DNA from: Anaeromyxobacter sp. Fw109-5
Lineage (GTDB): Bacteria > Myxococcota > Myxococcia > Myxococcales > Anaeromyxobacteraceae
Reading direction: 5' to 3'
NCBI RefSeq assembly: GCF_000017505.1
Contig: NC_009675.1
Span: 2,542,001-2,606,000 of the forward strand
Length of the DNA stretch: 64,000 nt
How positions within the stretch are numbered: the stretch's first letter is position 1; every line of letters begins with the position of its first letter. A program made the translations under genes and the position numbers. Positions 44,980 to 54,345 of the stretch are shown here, one piece after another. The notes under the pieces were generated by a model. It was not told the origin of the DNA. It searched no databases and was given only the letters and a program-made list of their open reading frames with translations.

Positions 44980-45981
44980 TCACTTCGTGAGGAGCTTCGC
45001 CACGTCGACCATGCGGTTCGAGAAGCCCCACTCGTTGTCGTACCAGGCGAAGACCTTCGCGAACGTGCCGTCGACGACGAACGTGCTCGTGGCGTCGAAG
45101 ATCGAGGACGCCGGGTTGTGGTTGAAGTCCACCGAGACGAGCGGGCCGTCCGAGTACTCCAGCACGCCCTTCAGGCTACCCTCCGCCGCCTTCTTGAACG
45201 CCGCGTTGATCTCCTCGGCGGTGGCAGGCCGGTCCATCTCGACGGTCAGATCGACCAGCGAGACGTTCGGGGTCGGCACGCGCACCGACGTCCCGTGCAG
45301 CTTGCCCTTCAGCTCCGGGATGACCTCGGCGACCGCCTTCGCGGCGCCCGTCGTCGAGGGGATCATCGACAGCGCCGCCGCGCGCGCGCGGCGCAGGTCC
45401 TTGTGCGGCAGGTCGAGGAGGTTCTGATCGTTCGTGTAGGAGTGGATCGTCGTCATCAGGCCGCGCTTGATGCCGAAGCTCTCCAGCAGGACCTTCGCGA
45501 CGGGCGTCAGGCAGTTCGTCGTGCAGGACGCGTTCGAGATGATCTTGTGCTTCGCCCGGTCGAGCTTCTCGTGGTTGATGCCGAAGGCCACGGTGATGTC
45601 CGGGCCCTTCGCCGGCGCGGAGATGAGCACGCGCGGGGCGCCCGCCTTGAGGTGACCCTCGGCCTTCTCGCGCTCGGTGAAGAGGCCGGTGCACTCGAGG
45701 ACGAGGTCGACCTGGTTCTTCTGGTGGGGGAGATCGGCCGGCGACTTGATCGCCGTCACCTCGATCTCCTTGCCGTTCACGACGATGCCCTTGTCCGTCG
45801 CCTTCACGTCGGCGGCCAGGGTGCCGTGCACGGAGTCGTACTTCAGGAGGTGCGCGAGGGTCTTCGTGTCCGTGAGGTCGTTGATCGAGACGAACTCGAG
45901 GTCCTTCTCACCCCGCTCGATCGCCGCCCTGAGCACGCACCGACCGATCCGACCGAACCCATTGACCGCAATCCGTGCCAT
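44980..45981 (-). CDS. gap: Glyceraldehyde-3-phosphate dehydrogenase
   Basis: 333 residues. NAD-binding INGFGRIGR, catalytic Cys in SNASCTTNCLTP and the following His region SYTNDQN, and a C-terminal WYDNEWGFSNRMVD. First gene of gap-pgk-tpiA-secG. The missing Asp after the second strand is not evident from reading, so NAD specificity is presumed from family. Confidence 0.97.
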   Translation of the reverse strand: MARIAVNGFGRIGRCVLRAAIERGEKDLEFVSINDLTDTKTLAHLLKYDSVHGTLAADVKATDKGIVVNGKEIEVTAIKSPADLPHQKNQVDLVLECTGLFTEREKAEGHLKAGAPRVLISAPAKGPDITVAFGINHEKLDRAKHKIISNASCTTNCLTPVAKVLLESFGIKRGLMTTIHSYTNDQNLLDLPHKDLRRARAAALSMIPSTTGAAKAVAEVIPELKGKLHGTSVRVPTPNVSLVDLTVEMDRPATAEEINAAFKKAAEGSLKGVLEYSDGPLVSVDFNHNPASSIFDATSTFVVDGTFAKVFAWYDNEWGFSNRMVDVAKLLTK

Positions 45982-46019
45982 CCCGCTGCCCTCCTCGCAA
46001 GGGGTTGAAAAGCGGCGGT

Positions 46020-46048
46020 AACCTACAGACGAGGATCCGGAGCGTCAA
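46020..46048 (-). promoter_or_regulatory. Promoter of the gap-pgk-tpiA-secG operon
   Basis: On the minus strand TTGACG (-35, 46043-46048), a 17-base spacer and TAGGTT (-10, 46020-46025), about 40 bases before the gap ATG. Close to the sigma-70 consensus. Confidence 0.7.
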
Positions 46049-46080
46049 TGGGAAACGATGGGGAGAGCGGCGGCGAAGGT

Positions 46081-46115
46081 GAAAGAAACGAAACGGCGCC
46101 GATCGCTCGGCGCCG
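46081..46115 (-). terminator. Rho-independent terminator of the small minus-strand gene
   Basis: Stem CGGCGCCGA (46094-46102)/TCGGCGCCG (46107-46115) with loop TCGC. In the minus direction it is followed by GTTTCGTTTCTTTC, a T-rich tail. It separates the 70-residue gene from the gap promoter. Confidence 0.75.
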
Positions 46116-46168
46116 CCCGGTCCTGCGCGCTCGACTCGTGCGTGGCGCGGTCGTGCCGCGCACGCGGA

Positions 46169-46381
46169 CTAGAGGGCCCGCGCCTCGCCTGCGCTCTGCT
46201 GCGCGGCGGCCGCCTGCGCGGCGGCAGCGTGCTCGCCCTTGAGATCCTGCGTGACGAGATCGATGAGCTCGGTCGAGAGGCTCAGGATCTGGTTCGTCGA
46301 GTAGCCGTTGCCACGCAGCTCCTTGAAGAGCGACTTCGCGAGGATCTTGGTTCCCTTCACGTCCAGCATGCCTGGCACCAT
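46169..46381 (-). CDS. Small conserved-looking protein, unknown function
   Basis: 70 residues from ATG 46381 with GGGGAG upstream; a GTG nine bases earlier is possible. The sequence MLDVKGTKILAKSLFKELRGNGYSTNQILSLSTELIDLVTQDLKGE reads as a compact helical domain, followed by an Ala/Gln-rich tail. It has its own terminator. No function can be assigned. Confidence 0.72.
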   Translation of the reverse strand: MVPGMLDVKGTKILAKSLFKELRGNGYSTNQILSLSTELIDLVTQDLKGEHAAAAQAAAAQQSAGEARAL

Positions 46382-46605
46382 TGCATTCACTCCCCACCGG
46401 AGATACGAAACCGCGCCGTGTCGCGTGTCCGGATCGTGAGCAAGTCACGGGCCAGCGCGCGGCAACCGGAGCATGTCTCGCTATTCCGGGTACTTGCACG
46501 AGGCGAGGCCCTGCCAGCTGGCCCGTCGCGGTGCGTAGACTCCTTCGCACGCCCTGCCTCGTGGGGCGGGCTCCCGCGTAGCGCGCTTCGCGCTCAGAGG
46601 ATCTG

Positions 46606-48201
46606 ATGCGGTACAGGATCTCGAACCTCCCCCTCTGGCTCGACGAGGACGAATCCCTCCTGACGCGCCGCGCCGCGGAGCGGCTGGGGCTCTCGGCGGA
46701 GCACCTGCGCGACGCCACGGTGGTCCGCCGCTCGCTCGACGCGCGGCGCAAGGGGCACCCGCGCTGGCTCGTGAACCTCGAGGTGGAGGTCGAGGGCCGG
46801 ATCCGCGGCGCACCCGCCGACGTCGCCCCGGTCCCGTCGCCCGACCCCGCTCCCGGCCCGGTGCGCAGGCCAGCCGCTCCGCCGATCATCCTCGGCGCCG
46901 GTCCGGCGGGGCTCTTCTGCGCGTGGGCGCTGCTCGAGCGCGGCGTGCCGTCCGTGGTGGTCGATCGCGGCAAGACGGTGGGCCCGCGCCGGCGCGACGT
47001 GGCGTCGCTCATGCGCGCCGGGGAGCTCGATCCCGAGTCGAACATGAACTACGGCGAGGGCGGCGCCGGCGCGTACACCGACGGAAAGCTCGGCACCCGC
47101 ATCCACCACCCGGCGGTGCGGAAGGTCGTCGAGCTGTTCGCCCGCTTCGGGAACGTGGGGCGCATCGTGGTGGAGGGCAAGCCACACGTCGGCTCGGACG
47201 TCCTGCCCGCCGCGATCTCGGCGATGCGCGAGGAGCTGGAGCGCGGCGGCTGCACGTTCCTGTGGGGAGCGCGCGCGATCGACCTCGAGCTGCGCGGCGG
47301 GCGGTTCGCGGGGCTCCGGCTCGCCGACGGGCGGACGCTCGACTCCGACCGGCTCGTCCTCGCGCCCGGCAACAGCGCGCGCGAGCTGTTCGAGCTGTTC
47401 GCGGCGCGCGGCTGGCCCATCGAGGCGAAGCCGTTCGCCGTGGGGTTCCGCGCCGAGCACCCGCAGCCTCTCATCGATCGCATCCAGTACGGCACGGCCC
47501 GGCGCCACCCCCAGCTCCCCCCCGCCGACTACAAGCTCGCCGACAACCCCAAGGTCGCCGGCGCCGCGCGCGGGGTGTTCTCGTTCTGCATGTGCCCGGG
47601 CGGCGTGGTCGTCCCGACGCCCACCGAGCCCGAGATGCAGTGCACGAACGGCATGTCGAACTCCCGCCGCTCCTCGCCGCTCGCCAACGCGGGGATCGTG
47701 GTGGCGGTCTCCCCGGCCGACTTCGCCGCCGAGGGCTTCGAGGGGCCGCTCGCGGGCCTCGCCTGGCAGCGCAAGTGGGAGCGCGCCGCCTACGCGCTCG
47801 GCGGCGGAGGGTACCAGGCGCCGGCCCAGCGGCTCGCGGCGTACCTCGCGCGCCGCCCCGGCGAAGCGCCCTCGCGGACGTCGTACCGTCCCGGTGTCAC
47901 GCAGGCCGATCTGTCCCGCCTGTACCCGCCGCAGGTCCAGGACGCGCTGCGTGCCGGGCTGCGGGCGTTCGAGCGGCGCATGCACGGCTTCGTGACCGAC
48001 GAGGCGGTGCTCATCGGGATAGAGTCGCGGACGAGCGCGCCGTGCCGGCTCGTCCGCGGGACCGATCTCCAGTGCCCCGCGATCCGCGGGCTCTACCCCG
48101 CCGGCGAGGGGGCCGGGTACGCGGGCGGGATCGTGTCCTCCGCGGTGGATGGCCTCAAGGTGGCCGAGGCCATCTGCGCCGAGCTCGGGCCCGCGGCGTG
48201 A
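46606..48201 (+). CDS. FAD-dependent dehydrogenase (COG2509-type)
   Basis: 531 residues. An N-terminal 80-residue domain (RYRISNLPLWLDEDESLL) precedes the Rossmann FAD site ILGAGPAGLFCAWALLERG. Family segments: NMNYGEGGAGAYTDGKLGTR, FSFCMCPGGVVVPTPTEP and LYPAGEGAGYAGGIVSSAVDGL. Such proteins are annotated as uncharacterised FAD-dependent oxidoreductases; the substrate is unknown. Followed ten bases later by a small GYF-like gene, possibly co-transcribed. Confidence 0.92.
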   Translation: MRYRISNLPLWLDEDESLLTRRAAERLGLSAEHLRDATVVRRSLDARRKGHPRWLVNLEVEVEGRIRGAPADVAPVPSPDPAPGPVRRPAAPPIILGAGPAGLFCAWALLERGVPSVVVDRGKTVGPRRRDVASLMRAGELDPESNMNYGEGGAGAYTDGKLGTRIHHPAVRKVVELFARFGNVGRIVVEGKPHVGSDVLPAAISAMREELERGGCTFLWGARAIDLELRGGRFAGLRLADGRTLDSDRLVLAPGNSARELFELFAARGWPIEAKPFAVGFRAEHPQPLIDRIQYGTARRHPQLPPADYKLADNPKVAGAARGVFSFCMCPGGVVVPTPTEPEMQCTNGMSNSRRSSPLANAGIVVAVSPADFAAEGFEGPLAGLAWQRKWERAAYALGGGGYQAPAQRLAAYLARRPGEAPSRTSYRPGVTQADLSRLYPPQVQDALRAGLRAFERRMHGFVTDEAVLIGIESRTSAPCRLVRGTDLQCPAIRGLYPAGEGAGYAGGIVSSAVDGLKVAEAICAELGPAA

Positions 48202-48211
48202 GGGAGGCCGG

Positions 48212-48484
48212 ATGGCGGAGCGGATGAAGTACCGGGTGCGGAACGGCGAGGGCGAGGAGCTGGTCGTCCCATCGCTCGCAGTCCTGCACGATCTCTACAC
48301 GCACGGCTTCCTCGCCGACGACGACCTCGTCCGGGCGGAGACGTCCCCGAGGTGGGTGCGCGTCAGCGCGATGCCCGCGCTGCATGGCGTGCGCGAGCGA
48401 CGCGGGGATCCGCGACGAGTCGGCCTCGTCGTCGCCGCCGCCGTGGCGCTCGCCGTGGGGCTCGGCCTCCTGCTCGCGCGCTAG
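48212..48484 (+). CDS. Small GYF-like protein with C-terminal membrane helix
   Basis: 90 residues, ATG after GGGAGGCCGG. Residues 5-60 resemble a GYF_2-type or DUF4339 module (KYRVRNGEGEELVVPSLAVLHDLYTHGFLADDDLVRAETSPRWVRVSAM), and 70-89 form a membrane helix. A tail-anchored adaptor is likely; function unknown. Confidence 0.75.
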   Translation: MAERMKYRVRNGEGEELVVPSLAVLHDLYTHGFLADDDLVRAETSPRWVRVSAMPALHGVRERRGDPRRVGLVVAAAVALAVGLGLLLAR

Positions 48485-48578
48485 AGGACAACGCGCCGCG
48501 CCGCGGTTCGCACCGCGTAGCGGCCTTCGCGCCCCGACTCGGGTGGCGCCCAGGCGCGAACCGCGATGGGCCGGGCCG

Positions 48579-48941
48579 CTACCCCGTGCGGCCGTAGTCG
48601 TCCTGCACGCGGACGACGTCGTCGACCTCGGGCGTCGAGACCTCGAGCACGTCGCAGTCGCTCACGGCGCGCATGCGGTGCACGGTGCCGGGCTTCACGT
48701 GGAAGCTGTCGCCCGGCTGCATGCGGTGATCGACGAGGCGATCGCCGTCCTGGAGCACGAGGATCATCTCGCCGCTCCAGAGGTGGATCGTCTCGTCCTT
48801 CTTCACGTGATACTGCAGCGAGAGCTGCGATCCCGCCTTCACGTGCAGGAGCTTGCCGACGTAGCGGTCGGTCTGCGCCCACCAGAGCTCGTGGCCCCAG
48901 GGCTTCTCGACGCGTTTCGGCCTGTCGAAGGTCGTGGCCAT
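48579..48941 (-). CDS. Mannose-6-phosphate isomerase-like cupin
   Basis: 120 residues. Type II phosphomannose isomerase cupin: KPWGHELWWAQTDRYVGKLLHVKAGSQLSLQYHVKKDETIHLWSGEM, then PGDSFHVKPGTVHRM with the metal-binding His set. Equivalent to the C-terminal domain of ManC standing alone. Likely a sugar-phosphate isomerase for polysaccharide precursors. ATG chosen over a GTG twelve bases upstream. Confidence 0.9.
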   Translation of the reverse strand: MATTFDRPKRVEKPWGHELWWAQTDRYVGKLLHVKAGSQLSLQYHVKKDETIHLWSGEMILVLQDGDRLVDHRMQPGDSFHVKPGTVHRMRAVSDCDVLEVSTPEVDDVVRVQDDYGRTG

Positions 48942-48956
48942 GCGATGGGACACTAG

Positions 48957-49610
48957 CTAGCGGCTGGCGGTGACGTAGCCCGCCACCCCGGTTTCCCGCG
49001 CGACGTCGCGCCGGTAGCGCTCGGCCGCCTCGCGCGTGTCGAAGCTCCCGACCCGCACGCGGTACCAGCGCCCCTTCCCGTCCACCTCGGCGGCCTCGAC
49101 CCGAGGGCGGAGGGACCGGTGTCGGGCTGCGATGCGGTCGGCCTCGGCGCGCTGCTGCGAGGCGCCGATCTGGATCGTGAACGCGCCCGCGGTCGCCGGC
49201 TCCGCTCGCTCGGCGGAGGCGGGGGCCGCCTTCGCGGGGGCCGCGACGGTGGGGGCCGCGCTGGGGGCGGGGGCCGGGAGCGCGGCGGGGACCGCGGGCG
49301 GGGGGGCGGTCCGGCTCGGGGTCGCGACCGCCGGCATGGGGGGCGCCTTCTCCTTCACCAGGCTGTCGTGGAACGTGAGCGACGCCCCGTCGACGGCCGG
49401 AGCGGCGGCGCTCGGCGCGCGGTCGAGCGCCTCGAGGTCTCCCGCGCGGGCGACGTCCGCCTGGCGCGTCGCGATCTGCCTCCCCACGTTGAGGCCGAGG
49501 ACGAACACCACCCCGAGGATGACGAGCGCGCCGACCACGATGGACGCGATCTGACGGCCGTCGAGGGAGAGGTCGAACTTCTCGCGGACGCGGGAGTTGT
49601 CATCGCGCAT
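48957..49610 (-). CDS. SPOR-domain membrane protein
   Basis: 217 residues. Short cytoplasmic N-terminus, one membrane helix (about 20-42), long Pro/Ala-rich periplasmic linker and a C-terminal SPOR domain (about 140-215: FTIQIGASQQRAEADRIAARH...WYRVRVGSFDTREAAERYRRDV). SPOR domains bind denuded septal peptidoglycan, so a division-site role is expected. It lies twelve bases after argS. Confidence 0.9.
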   Translation of the reverse strand: MRDDNSRVREKFDLSLDGRQIASIVVGALVILGVVFVLGLNVGRQIATRQADVARAGDLEALDRAPSAAAPAVDGASLTFHDSLVKEKAPPMPAVATPSRTAPPPAVPAALPAPAPSAAPTVAAPAKAAPASAERAEPATAGAFTIQIGASQQRAEADRIAARHRSLRPRVEAAEVDGKGRWYRVRVGSFDTREAAERYRRDVARETGVAGYVTASR

Positions 49611-49622
49611 GACGACCGGATT

Positions 49623-51440
49623 CTAGACGTCGTCCGCCAGGTCGCGAGTTTCCGGACTCTCCATCCGCTCGGGGGCCGCCACGCCGAGGAGGCCCAGGCC
49701 GTTCGCGAGCACCTGCTTGAGGGCCCGGCACAGGAAGAGCCGCCCCGCGGTCTTGCGGGCGTCCGCGGAGATGACCCGCTCTCCCGTCCGCTTCCCCTGC
49801 GTGTAGTAGGAGTGGAACGCCGCGATGGTCTCCTGGAGGTAGAAGGCGACGCGGTGCGGCTCGTAGGCGAGCGCCGCGGCGGCGAGCATGTCCGGGAAGG
49901 CGACGATGCGCCGGATGAGGTCCTGCTCCTCCGCCGAGGTCAGCGTGCGCGCCGCCTCCAGATCGAACTCCGGCACGGGCGCGCCGGCCTCCCGCGCCTT
50001 CGCGAAGATCTGGGCGAGCCGCGCGTGGCCGTACTGCACGTAGAAGACCGGGTTGTCGAGGGTCTGGCGCTTGGCGAGCTCGATGTCGAAGTCGAGCTGC
50101 GCGTCGGAGCGGCGGGTGAGGAAGATGAAGCGCGTGGCGTCCCGCCCGACCTCGTCCACCACCTCGCGCAGCGAGACCACCGTCCCCGCGCGCTTCGACA
50201 TCTTCACCGCCTCGCCGCCGCGGGTGAGGTTCACCATCTGGATGAGGACCACGTGCAGGTCCTTGCGCGAGGCCCCGAGCGCCTCGAGGGCCGCCTCGAG
50301 GCGGGGCACGTACCCTCCGTGATCGGCGCCGAGGACGTCGACCAGCGCGTCGGCGCGCTGACGCTTGTCCCAGTGATAGGCGATGTCCGCGCAGAAGTAG
50401 GTGGTCGTGCCGTCCGCCTTCTTCACCGGACGATCGACCTCGTCGCCGTACTGAGACGAGCGGAAGAGCGTGAGGTCGTCGGACGCGGCGATCCCCTCCT
50501 CCCCCAGGTCGTGCGCGCTGTTGCTCGCCGCCTGGGCGGGGGCGGGCTGGCCCTTCTTCGACTTGGGCGGCGGGAGCTTGCCGACGTAGACGAGGTCCTT
50601 CTCCGCCAGGAAGCGCAGGAAGCGATCGACGGTGCCCGACTCGTAGAGCGCCTTCTCCGAGTACCAGCGGTCGAACTCGATGTTGACGGCGCGGAGATCC
50701 TCGCGGATGAGGCCGAGCACGTGCTCCACCGCGCGATCGCGGAAGAGGGCGAGCCACTCCGCCTCGGGCGCGTCGAGCCAGCGGTCGCCGTGCTCGGCCT
50801 TCAGCGCCGCCGCGACGTCCTTCACGTACTCGCCGGGATAGCTCTTCGGCGGCATGGTGACCTGCCGCCCGAACAGCTCCTGGTAGCGCAGGTGGACCGA
50901 GCGCGCGAGGGTCTGCACCTGCGCGCCGTAGTCGTTCACGTAGTACTCGCGGGTGACCTCGAAGCCCGCCCAGCGCAGCAGGCTCTGCACGCCGTCGCCC
51001 ACGACGGCGTTCCTCCCGTGGCCGACGTGCATCGGGCCGGTGGGGTTCGCCGAGACGTACTCCACGATGACCTTCTTCCCGCGGCCGACCTCGGTGCGTC
51101 CGTACGCGGTCCCCTCGGCCACCACGCGCCCGAGGGCGCGCAGCCACACGTCCGGCGCGAGCCGGACGTTGATGAAGCCGGGGCCTGCCACCTCGAGGCC
51201 GGCGATCTCGTGCTGCGCGTCCACCGCGCGCACCTCGGCGGCGATGGCCTGGGCGAGGTCGCGCGGCGGCTTCCCCGCCGCCTTCGCGAGCACCATCGCG
51301 GCGTTCACCGCGAAGTCCCCGTGCTTCGGGTCGCGAGGCGCCTCGACCGAGAACGACGCCTCGAGGGCGGGCCAGCGACCCTCGGCGGCCCCCTTCGCGA
51401 GCGCCTGCCGGAACAGCTCGATGACGCGATCTTTCACCAT
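49623..51440 (-). CDS. argS: Arginyl-tRNA synthetase
   Basis: 605 residues. Arg-tRNA synthetase N-terminal domain, HIGH signature NPTGPMHVGHGRNAVVGD, KMSK motif as KMSKRAGTVV, and a C-terminal DALR anticodon-binding domain. A Gln/Ala-rich insertion sits near residue 300-315. Charges tRNA-Arg. Confidence 0.97.
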   Translation of the reverse strand: MVKDRVIELFRQALAKGAAEGRWPALEASFSVEAPRDPKHGDFAVNAAMVLAKAAGKPPRDLAQAIAAEVRAVDAQHEIAGLEVAGPGFINVRLAPDVWLRALGRVVAEGTAYGRTEVGRGKKVIVEYVSANPTGPMHVGHGRNAVVGDGVQSLLRWAGFEVTREYYVNDYGAQVQTLARSVHLRYQELFGRQVTMPPKSYPGEYVKDVAAALKAEHGDRWLDAPEAEWLALFRDRAVEHVLGLIREDLRAVNIEFDRWYSEKALYESGTVDRFLRFLAEKDLVYVGKLPPPKSKKGQPAPAQAASNSAHDLGEEGIAASDDLTLFRSSQYGDEVDRPVKKADGTTTYFCADIAYHWDKRQRADALVDVLGADHGGYVPRLEAALEALGASRKDLHVVLIQMVNLTRGGEAVKMSKRAGTVVSLREVVDEVGRDATRFIFLTRRSDAQLDFDIELAKRQTLDNPVFYVQYGHARLAQIFAKAREAGAPVPEFDLEAARTLTSAEEQDLIRRIVAFPDMLAAAALAYEPHRVAFYLQETIAAFHSYYTQGKRTGERVISADARKTAGRLFLCRALKQVLANGLGLLGVAAPERMESPETRDLADDV

Positions 51441-51527
51441 GGCGCGCTGTCTCTACCGGGCGCGCGCGGCGGGCGCAAGCGGGCAGTCGCGCGGCGGCGC
51501 GATCGCCGCGCCGCCGGAGTGCACGAC

Positions 51528-52628
51528 TCAGGGGTACGCGTCGAAGGCGCCGCAGCGGCGGCAGCGCCACGCGCGGGAGGGCGCGTCGGCTCCGCAGCGG
51601 ACGCAGCGGGGCGCGCGGCCGCGGCGCAGCAGCGCGGCGACGAGCAGATCGTGCCGCGCCGCGAGCTCGCCCGGGCCGGGCGCGTCCGCGTGGCGGAGGA
51701 GCTCGCGCATCTCCCAGATCGCCTCCCCTCGCCGGTCGCGCTCCAGCGCGCGCCGCAGCGCCGCGAGCGCGTCGCCCGTCCGGCCAATCCGATGGAGGGC
51801 CCGTCCGAGCAGGAGGTGCAGCGCCGCCTCGTCGCCGCGTGCGGCGAGGCGGGTCTCCAGGAACTTCGCCACGGCCGCGGGATCCGCGACGGCCGACAGC
51901 GCGGGCCAGGCGAGGAGCGCGACGGACGGCGCGGCGTCGAGGGCGCGCCCGGCGTGATCGAGCGCCCTCTCCGCGTCTCCCTCCACGGCGGCCACCTCGG
52001 CCGCGGCGAGGAGCGCGTCGGCGCTCGCCGCGTCGGCGCGCAGCGCCGCTCCGGCGAGCGCCGCGGCCTCGCCGGGCGCGCCCGCCAGCGCCTCCCGCGC
52101 AGCGGCCGCGAGGAGGTGCGCGAGCACCGGATCCGATCCCTCCACCGCCAGCGCCCGCTGCGCCTCGATCGCCCCGGCGAGATCGCCGGCGTCGACGAGC
52201 ACGTCGCGGAGCCCCTCCCCCGCCGCGCGGTCGCCCGGGGCGAGGCGGCGGTAGATCTCGGCGGCCTCGGCGAGCATCCCGCTGCGCCGGTAGTCCTCGG
52301 CGAGCTCGCGCTCGACCTCGCCCCGGCGCGCGGGATCGAGCGCCGGACCGAGGAGCATGTTCCGGTGGAGCCTCACCGCGCGGGAGAGATCGCCGGTGCG
52401 GCGGAAGAGCTGGCCGAGCGCGAGGTAGGTCTCGACGGCCTCCGGGCTGCCGAGCCGCGCGGCGTCGGAGAGCGCCTCGATGGCGGCGTCCGGGTCACCC
52501 GAGATCACCGAGCGGACGCCGCGGAGATACGCCTGCGCCTCGTCGCGGCGGCGCCGCAGCCGGTCCCACAGCAGGACCGCGACGACGGCGAACGAGACCG
52601 CGGCGATGGCGACCCAGGCGTCCGACAC
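51528..52628 (-). CDS. LapB (YciM)-like TPR protein with rubredoxin-type end
   Basis: 366 residues. One N-terminal membrane helix (about 4-20), six or more TPR units (for example AIEALSDAARLGSPEAVETYLALGQLFRRTGDLSRAVRLH), and a C-terminal CVRCGADAPSRAWRCRRCGAF metal-binding module. This is exactly the layout of LapB, which controls LpxC turnover in LPS synthesis. Overall sequence identity could not be tested. Four bases downstream of the HIT gene. Confidence 0.82.
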   Translation of the reverse strand: MSDAWVAIAAVSFAVVAVLLWDRLRRRRDEAQAYLRGVRSVISGDPDAAIEALSDAARLGSPEAVETYLALGQLFRRTGDLSRAVRLHRNMLLGPALDPARRGEVERELAEDYRRSGMLAEAAEIYRRLAPGDRAAGEGLRDVLVDAGDLAGAIEAQRALAVEGSDPVLAHLLAAAAREALAGAPGEAAALAGAALRADAASADALLAAAEVAAVEGDAERALDHAGRALDAAPSVALLAWPALSAVADPAAVAKFLETRLAARGDEAALHLLLGRALHRIGRTGDALAALRRALERDRRGEAIWEMRELLRHADAPGPGELAARHDLLVAALLRRGRAPRCVRCGADAPSRAWRCRRCGAFDAYP

Positions 52629-52632
52629 CGCG

Positions 52633-53127
52633 TCAGCCCAGGCGGGCGAAGCCGGCGCGCAGCCGTTCCCAGGCGGCGTCGAGCGCCTCGACCACCACGC
52701 GCTGATCGGCGAGGACGGGCATGAAGTTGTTGTCGCCCGCCCAGCGGGGCACCACGTGCCAGTGCAGGTGGTCGACGATGCCCGCGCCGGCGGACCGCCC
52801 GAGGTTCATGCCGACGTTCATCCCGTCGGGGCGGTACACCTCTCGCACCACCTCCACGGCGCGCCGGAGCTCGTCCTGCAGGTCCGTCCACTCCTCCGGC
52901 GCGAGCGCCCCGAGCTCCGCCACGTGAGCGCGCGGGATCACCATCACGTGCCCGGAGTTGTACGGGTAGCGGTTGAGGCAGGTGAACGCGCGCCCGCTCC
53001 GGTGCACGAGCAGGTTCTGCCGGTCGCTCGCCTCGGGCGCGGCGGGGAAGTCGCAGAAGATGCAGCCCTTCGGCTTCTCGGCGCGGATGAACTCCATCCG
53101 CCAGGGGGCCCAGAGCGGCTGTTCCAT
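52633..53127 (-). CDS. HIT-family nucleotide hydrolase/phosphorylase
   Basis: 164 residues. HIT motif HLHWHVVPR; N-terminal CIFCDFP pair probably binds zinc; LNRYPYNSGHVMVIPRAHV is typical of the Ap4A phosphorylase-like branch. Hydrolyses or phosphorolyses dinucleoside polyphosphates. Clustered with sppA and the LapB-like gene. Confidence 0.93.
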   Translation of the reverse strand: MEQPLWAPWRMEFIRAEKPKGCIFCDFPAAPEASDRQNLLVHRSGRAFTCLNRYPYNSGHVMVIPRAHVAELGALAPEEWTDLQDELRRAVEVVREVYRPDGMNVGMNLGRSAGAGIVDHLHWHVVPRWAGDNNFMPVLADQRVVVEALDAAWERLRAGFARLG

Positions 53128-53147
53128 GGGGTTCCTTTGCGCGGCGG

Positions 53148-54248
53148 TCAGCGAGCGAGGAAGTAGACGCCCGGCTCCTGGGCGGCGGTGGCCTCTGCGC
53201 GGAGCCGGGAGGCGACCGCGTCGGCGGCCGCGCCCGCTGCGCTGCCCATGAGCTGCTCGAGGAACCTCCCGCGCTCGTCGGCGGGGTAGACGAGGTGGGG
53301 CTCGCCGGAGAGCTTCGCCTCCTGCTTCGCGAGCTCGACCGCGTCGTAGAAGTTCCCGAGGGCGTCCACGAGCTTCAGCTCCTTCGCCTCCTCGCCCGTG
53401 ATCACGCGGCCGTCGGCGAACTTGCGGACGGCGGCCTCCTCGAGCCCGCGCCCCTGGGCGACCGCGCGCACGAACTGGCCGTAGACGCGATCGATGAGGG
53501 ACTGCCAGTAGGCGCGCTCCTCCGCGCTCATGTCCGCGAAGGGGTTCCCCGCGTCCTTGAGCGCGCCGCTCTTCACGGTCTCCATCTTGACGTCCCAGCG
53601 CTCGAGGAGCCCTTTCACCTTCGGAAACTGGGTGATCACGCCGATGGAGCCGGTGAGCGTGCCGGGCTCCGCCACCACCTTCGGGCAGGCGACCGCGACG
53701 TAGAACCCGCCCGACGCGGCGAGGTTCCCCATGGAGCAGACGACGGTCTTCTTCTGCGCGAGCTTCTTCACCTCGTCGTGCAGCTCCTGCGAAGGCGCGA
53801 CCGCGCCGCCCGGCGAGTCGATCCGGACGACCACCGCCTTGAGGCCGTCGTCCTGCGCGACCTTGCGGAGCTGCTTGAGGATCCGATCCGCGTCGGCACC
53901 GCCCGCGCCGGTGCCGATGGGTCCCTTCACCTCGATGATCGCGACGCGCGGGCCGGTGGCGATCGCCGGCCCCTCACCCTTCACGACGCTGTAGGCCAGG
54001 ACCAGGAAGCCGAAGAACACCAGGAAGAGGCCGCCGAAGATGAAGGCCACGATCGCGACGGCGAGACGGTCGCGCCGCGGCGGCGGGGGCGGCGGCATGG
54101 AGGGCGGCGTGGGTCCCCAGCCCCCCCCACCCCCCCACGCCGGCGGGGGCGCCGCCGGCCCGCCCCATTGCGTCGGTCCCCCGGGCGCGCTCGGGCCGGT
54201 GCCGATGGGCGTCGTCGGGAGGGGCTCGTTCGGGTCGGTCGGGCTCAT
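53148..54248 (-). CDS. sppA: Signal peptide peptidase SppA (36K type)
   Basis: 366 residues. A long Pro/Gly-rich cytoplasmic N-terminus (about 1-58) precedes one membrane helix (about 63-90) and the S49 peptidase domain. Catalytic Ser lies in GNLAASGGFYVA and the Lys in SGALKDAGNPF. Degrades signal peptides in the membrane. The Pro/Gly/Trp-rich N-terminus is unusual for the family and may be an adaptor segment. Confidence 0.93.
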   Translation of the reverse strand: MSPTDPNEPLPTTPIGTGPSAPGGPTQWGGPAAPPPAWGGGGGWGPTPPSMPPPPPPRRDRLAVAIVAFIFGGLFLVFFGFLVLAYSVVKGEGPAIATGPRVAIIEVKGPIGTGAGGADADRILKQLRKVAQDDGLKAVVVRIDSPGGAVAPSQELHDEVKKLAQKKTVVCSMGNLAASGGFYVAVACPKVVAEPGTLTGSIGVITQFPKVKGLLERWDVKMETVKSGALKDAGNPFADMSAEERAYWQSLIDRVYGQFVRAVAQGRGLEEAAVRKFADGRVITGEEAKELKLVDALGNFYDAVELAKQEAKLSGEPHLVYPADERGRFLEQLMGSAAGAAADAVASRLRAEATAAQEPGVYFLAR

Positions 54249-54321
54249 GGCCGGTCAGGTAAGCACGCAGCCCGCGGCGCCGCAACTGATCGCGAGCGGC
54301 CGATCGAAGCGAGCTCGCCCG

Positions 54322-54342
54322 GGCGAGGGCGCAGCCCTCGCC
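54322..54342 (-). terminator. Hairpin after the SLC13 gene
   Basis: GGCGAGGGC (54322-54330)/GCCCTCGCC (54334-54342), loop GCA, three bases after the stop codon of the SLC13 gene on the minus strand. No T tract. Confidence 0.45.
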
Positions 54343-54345
54343 GGA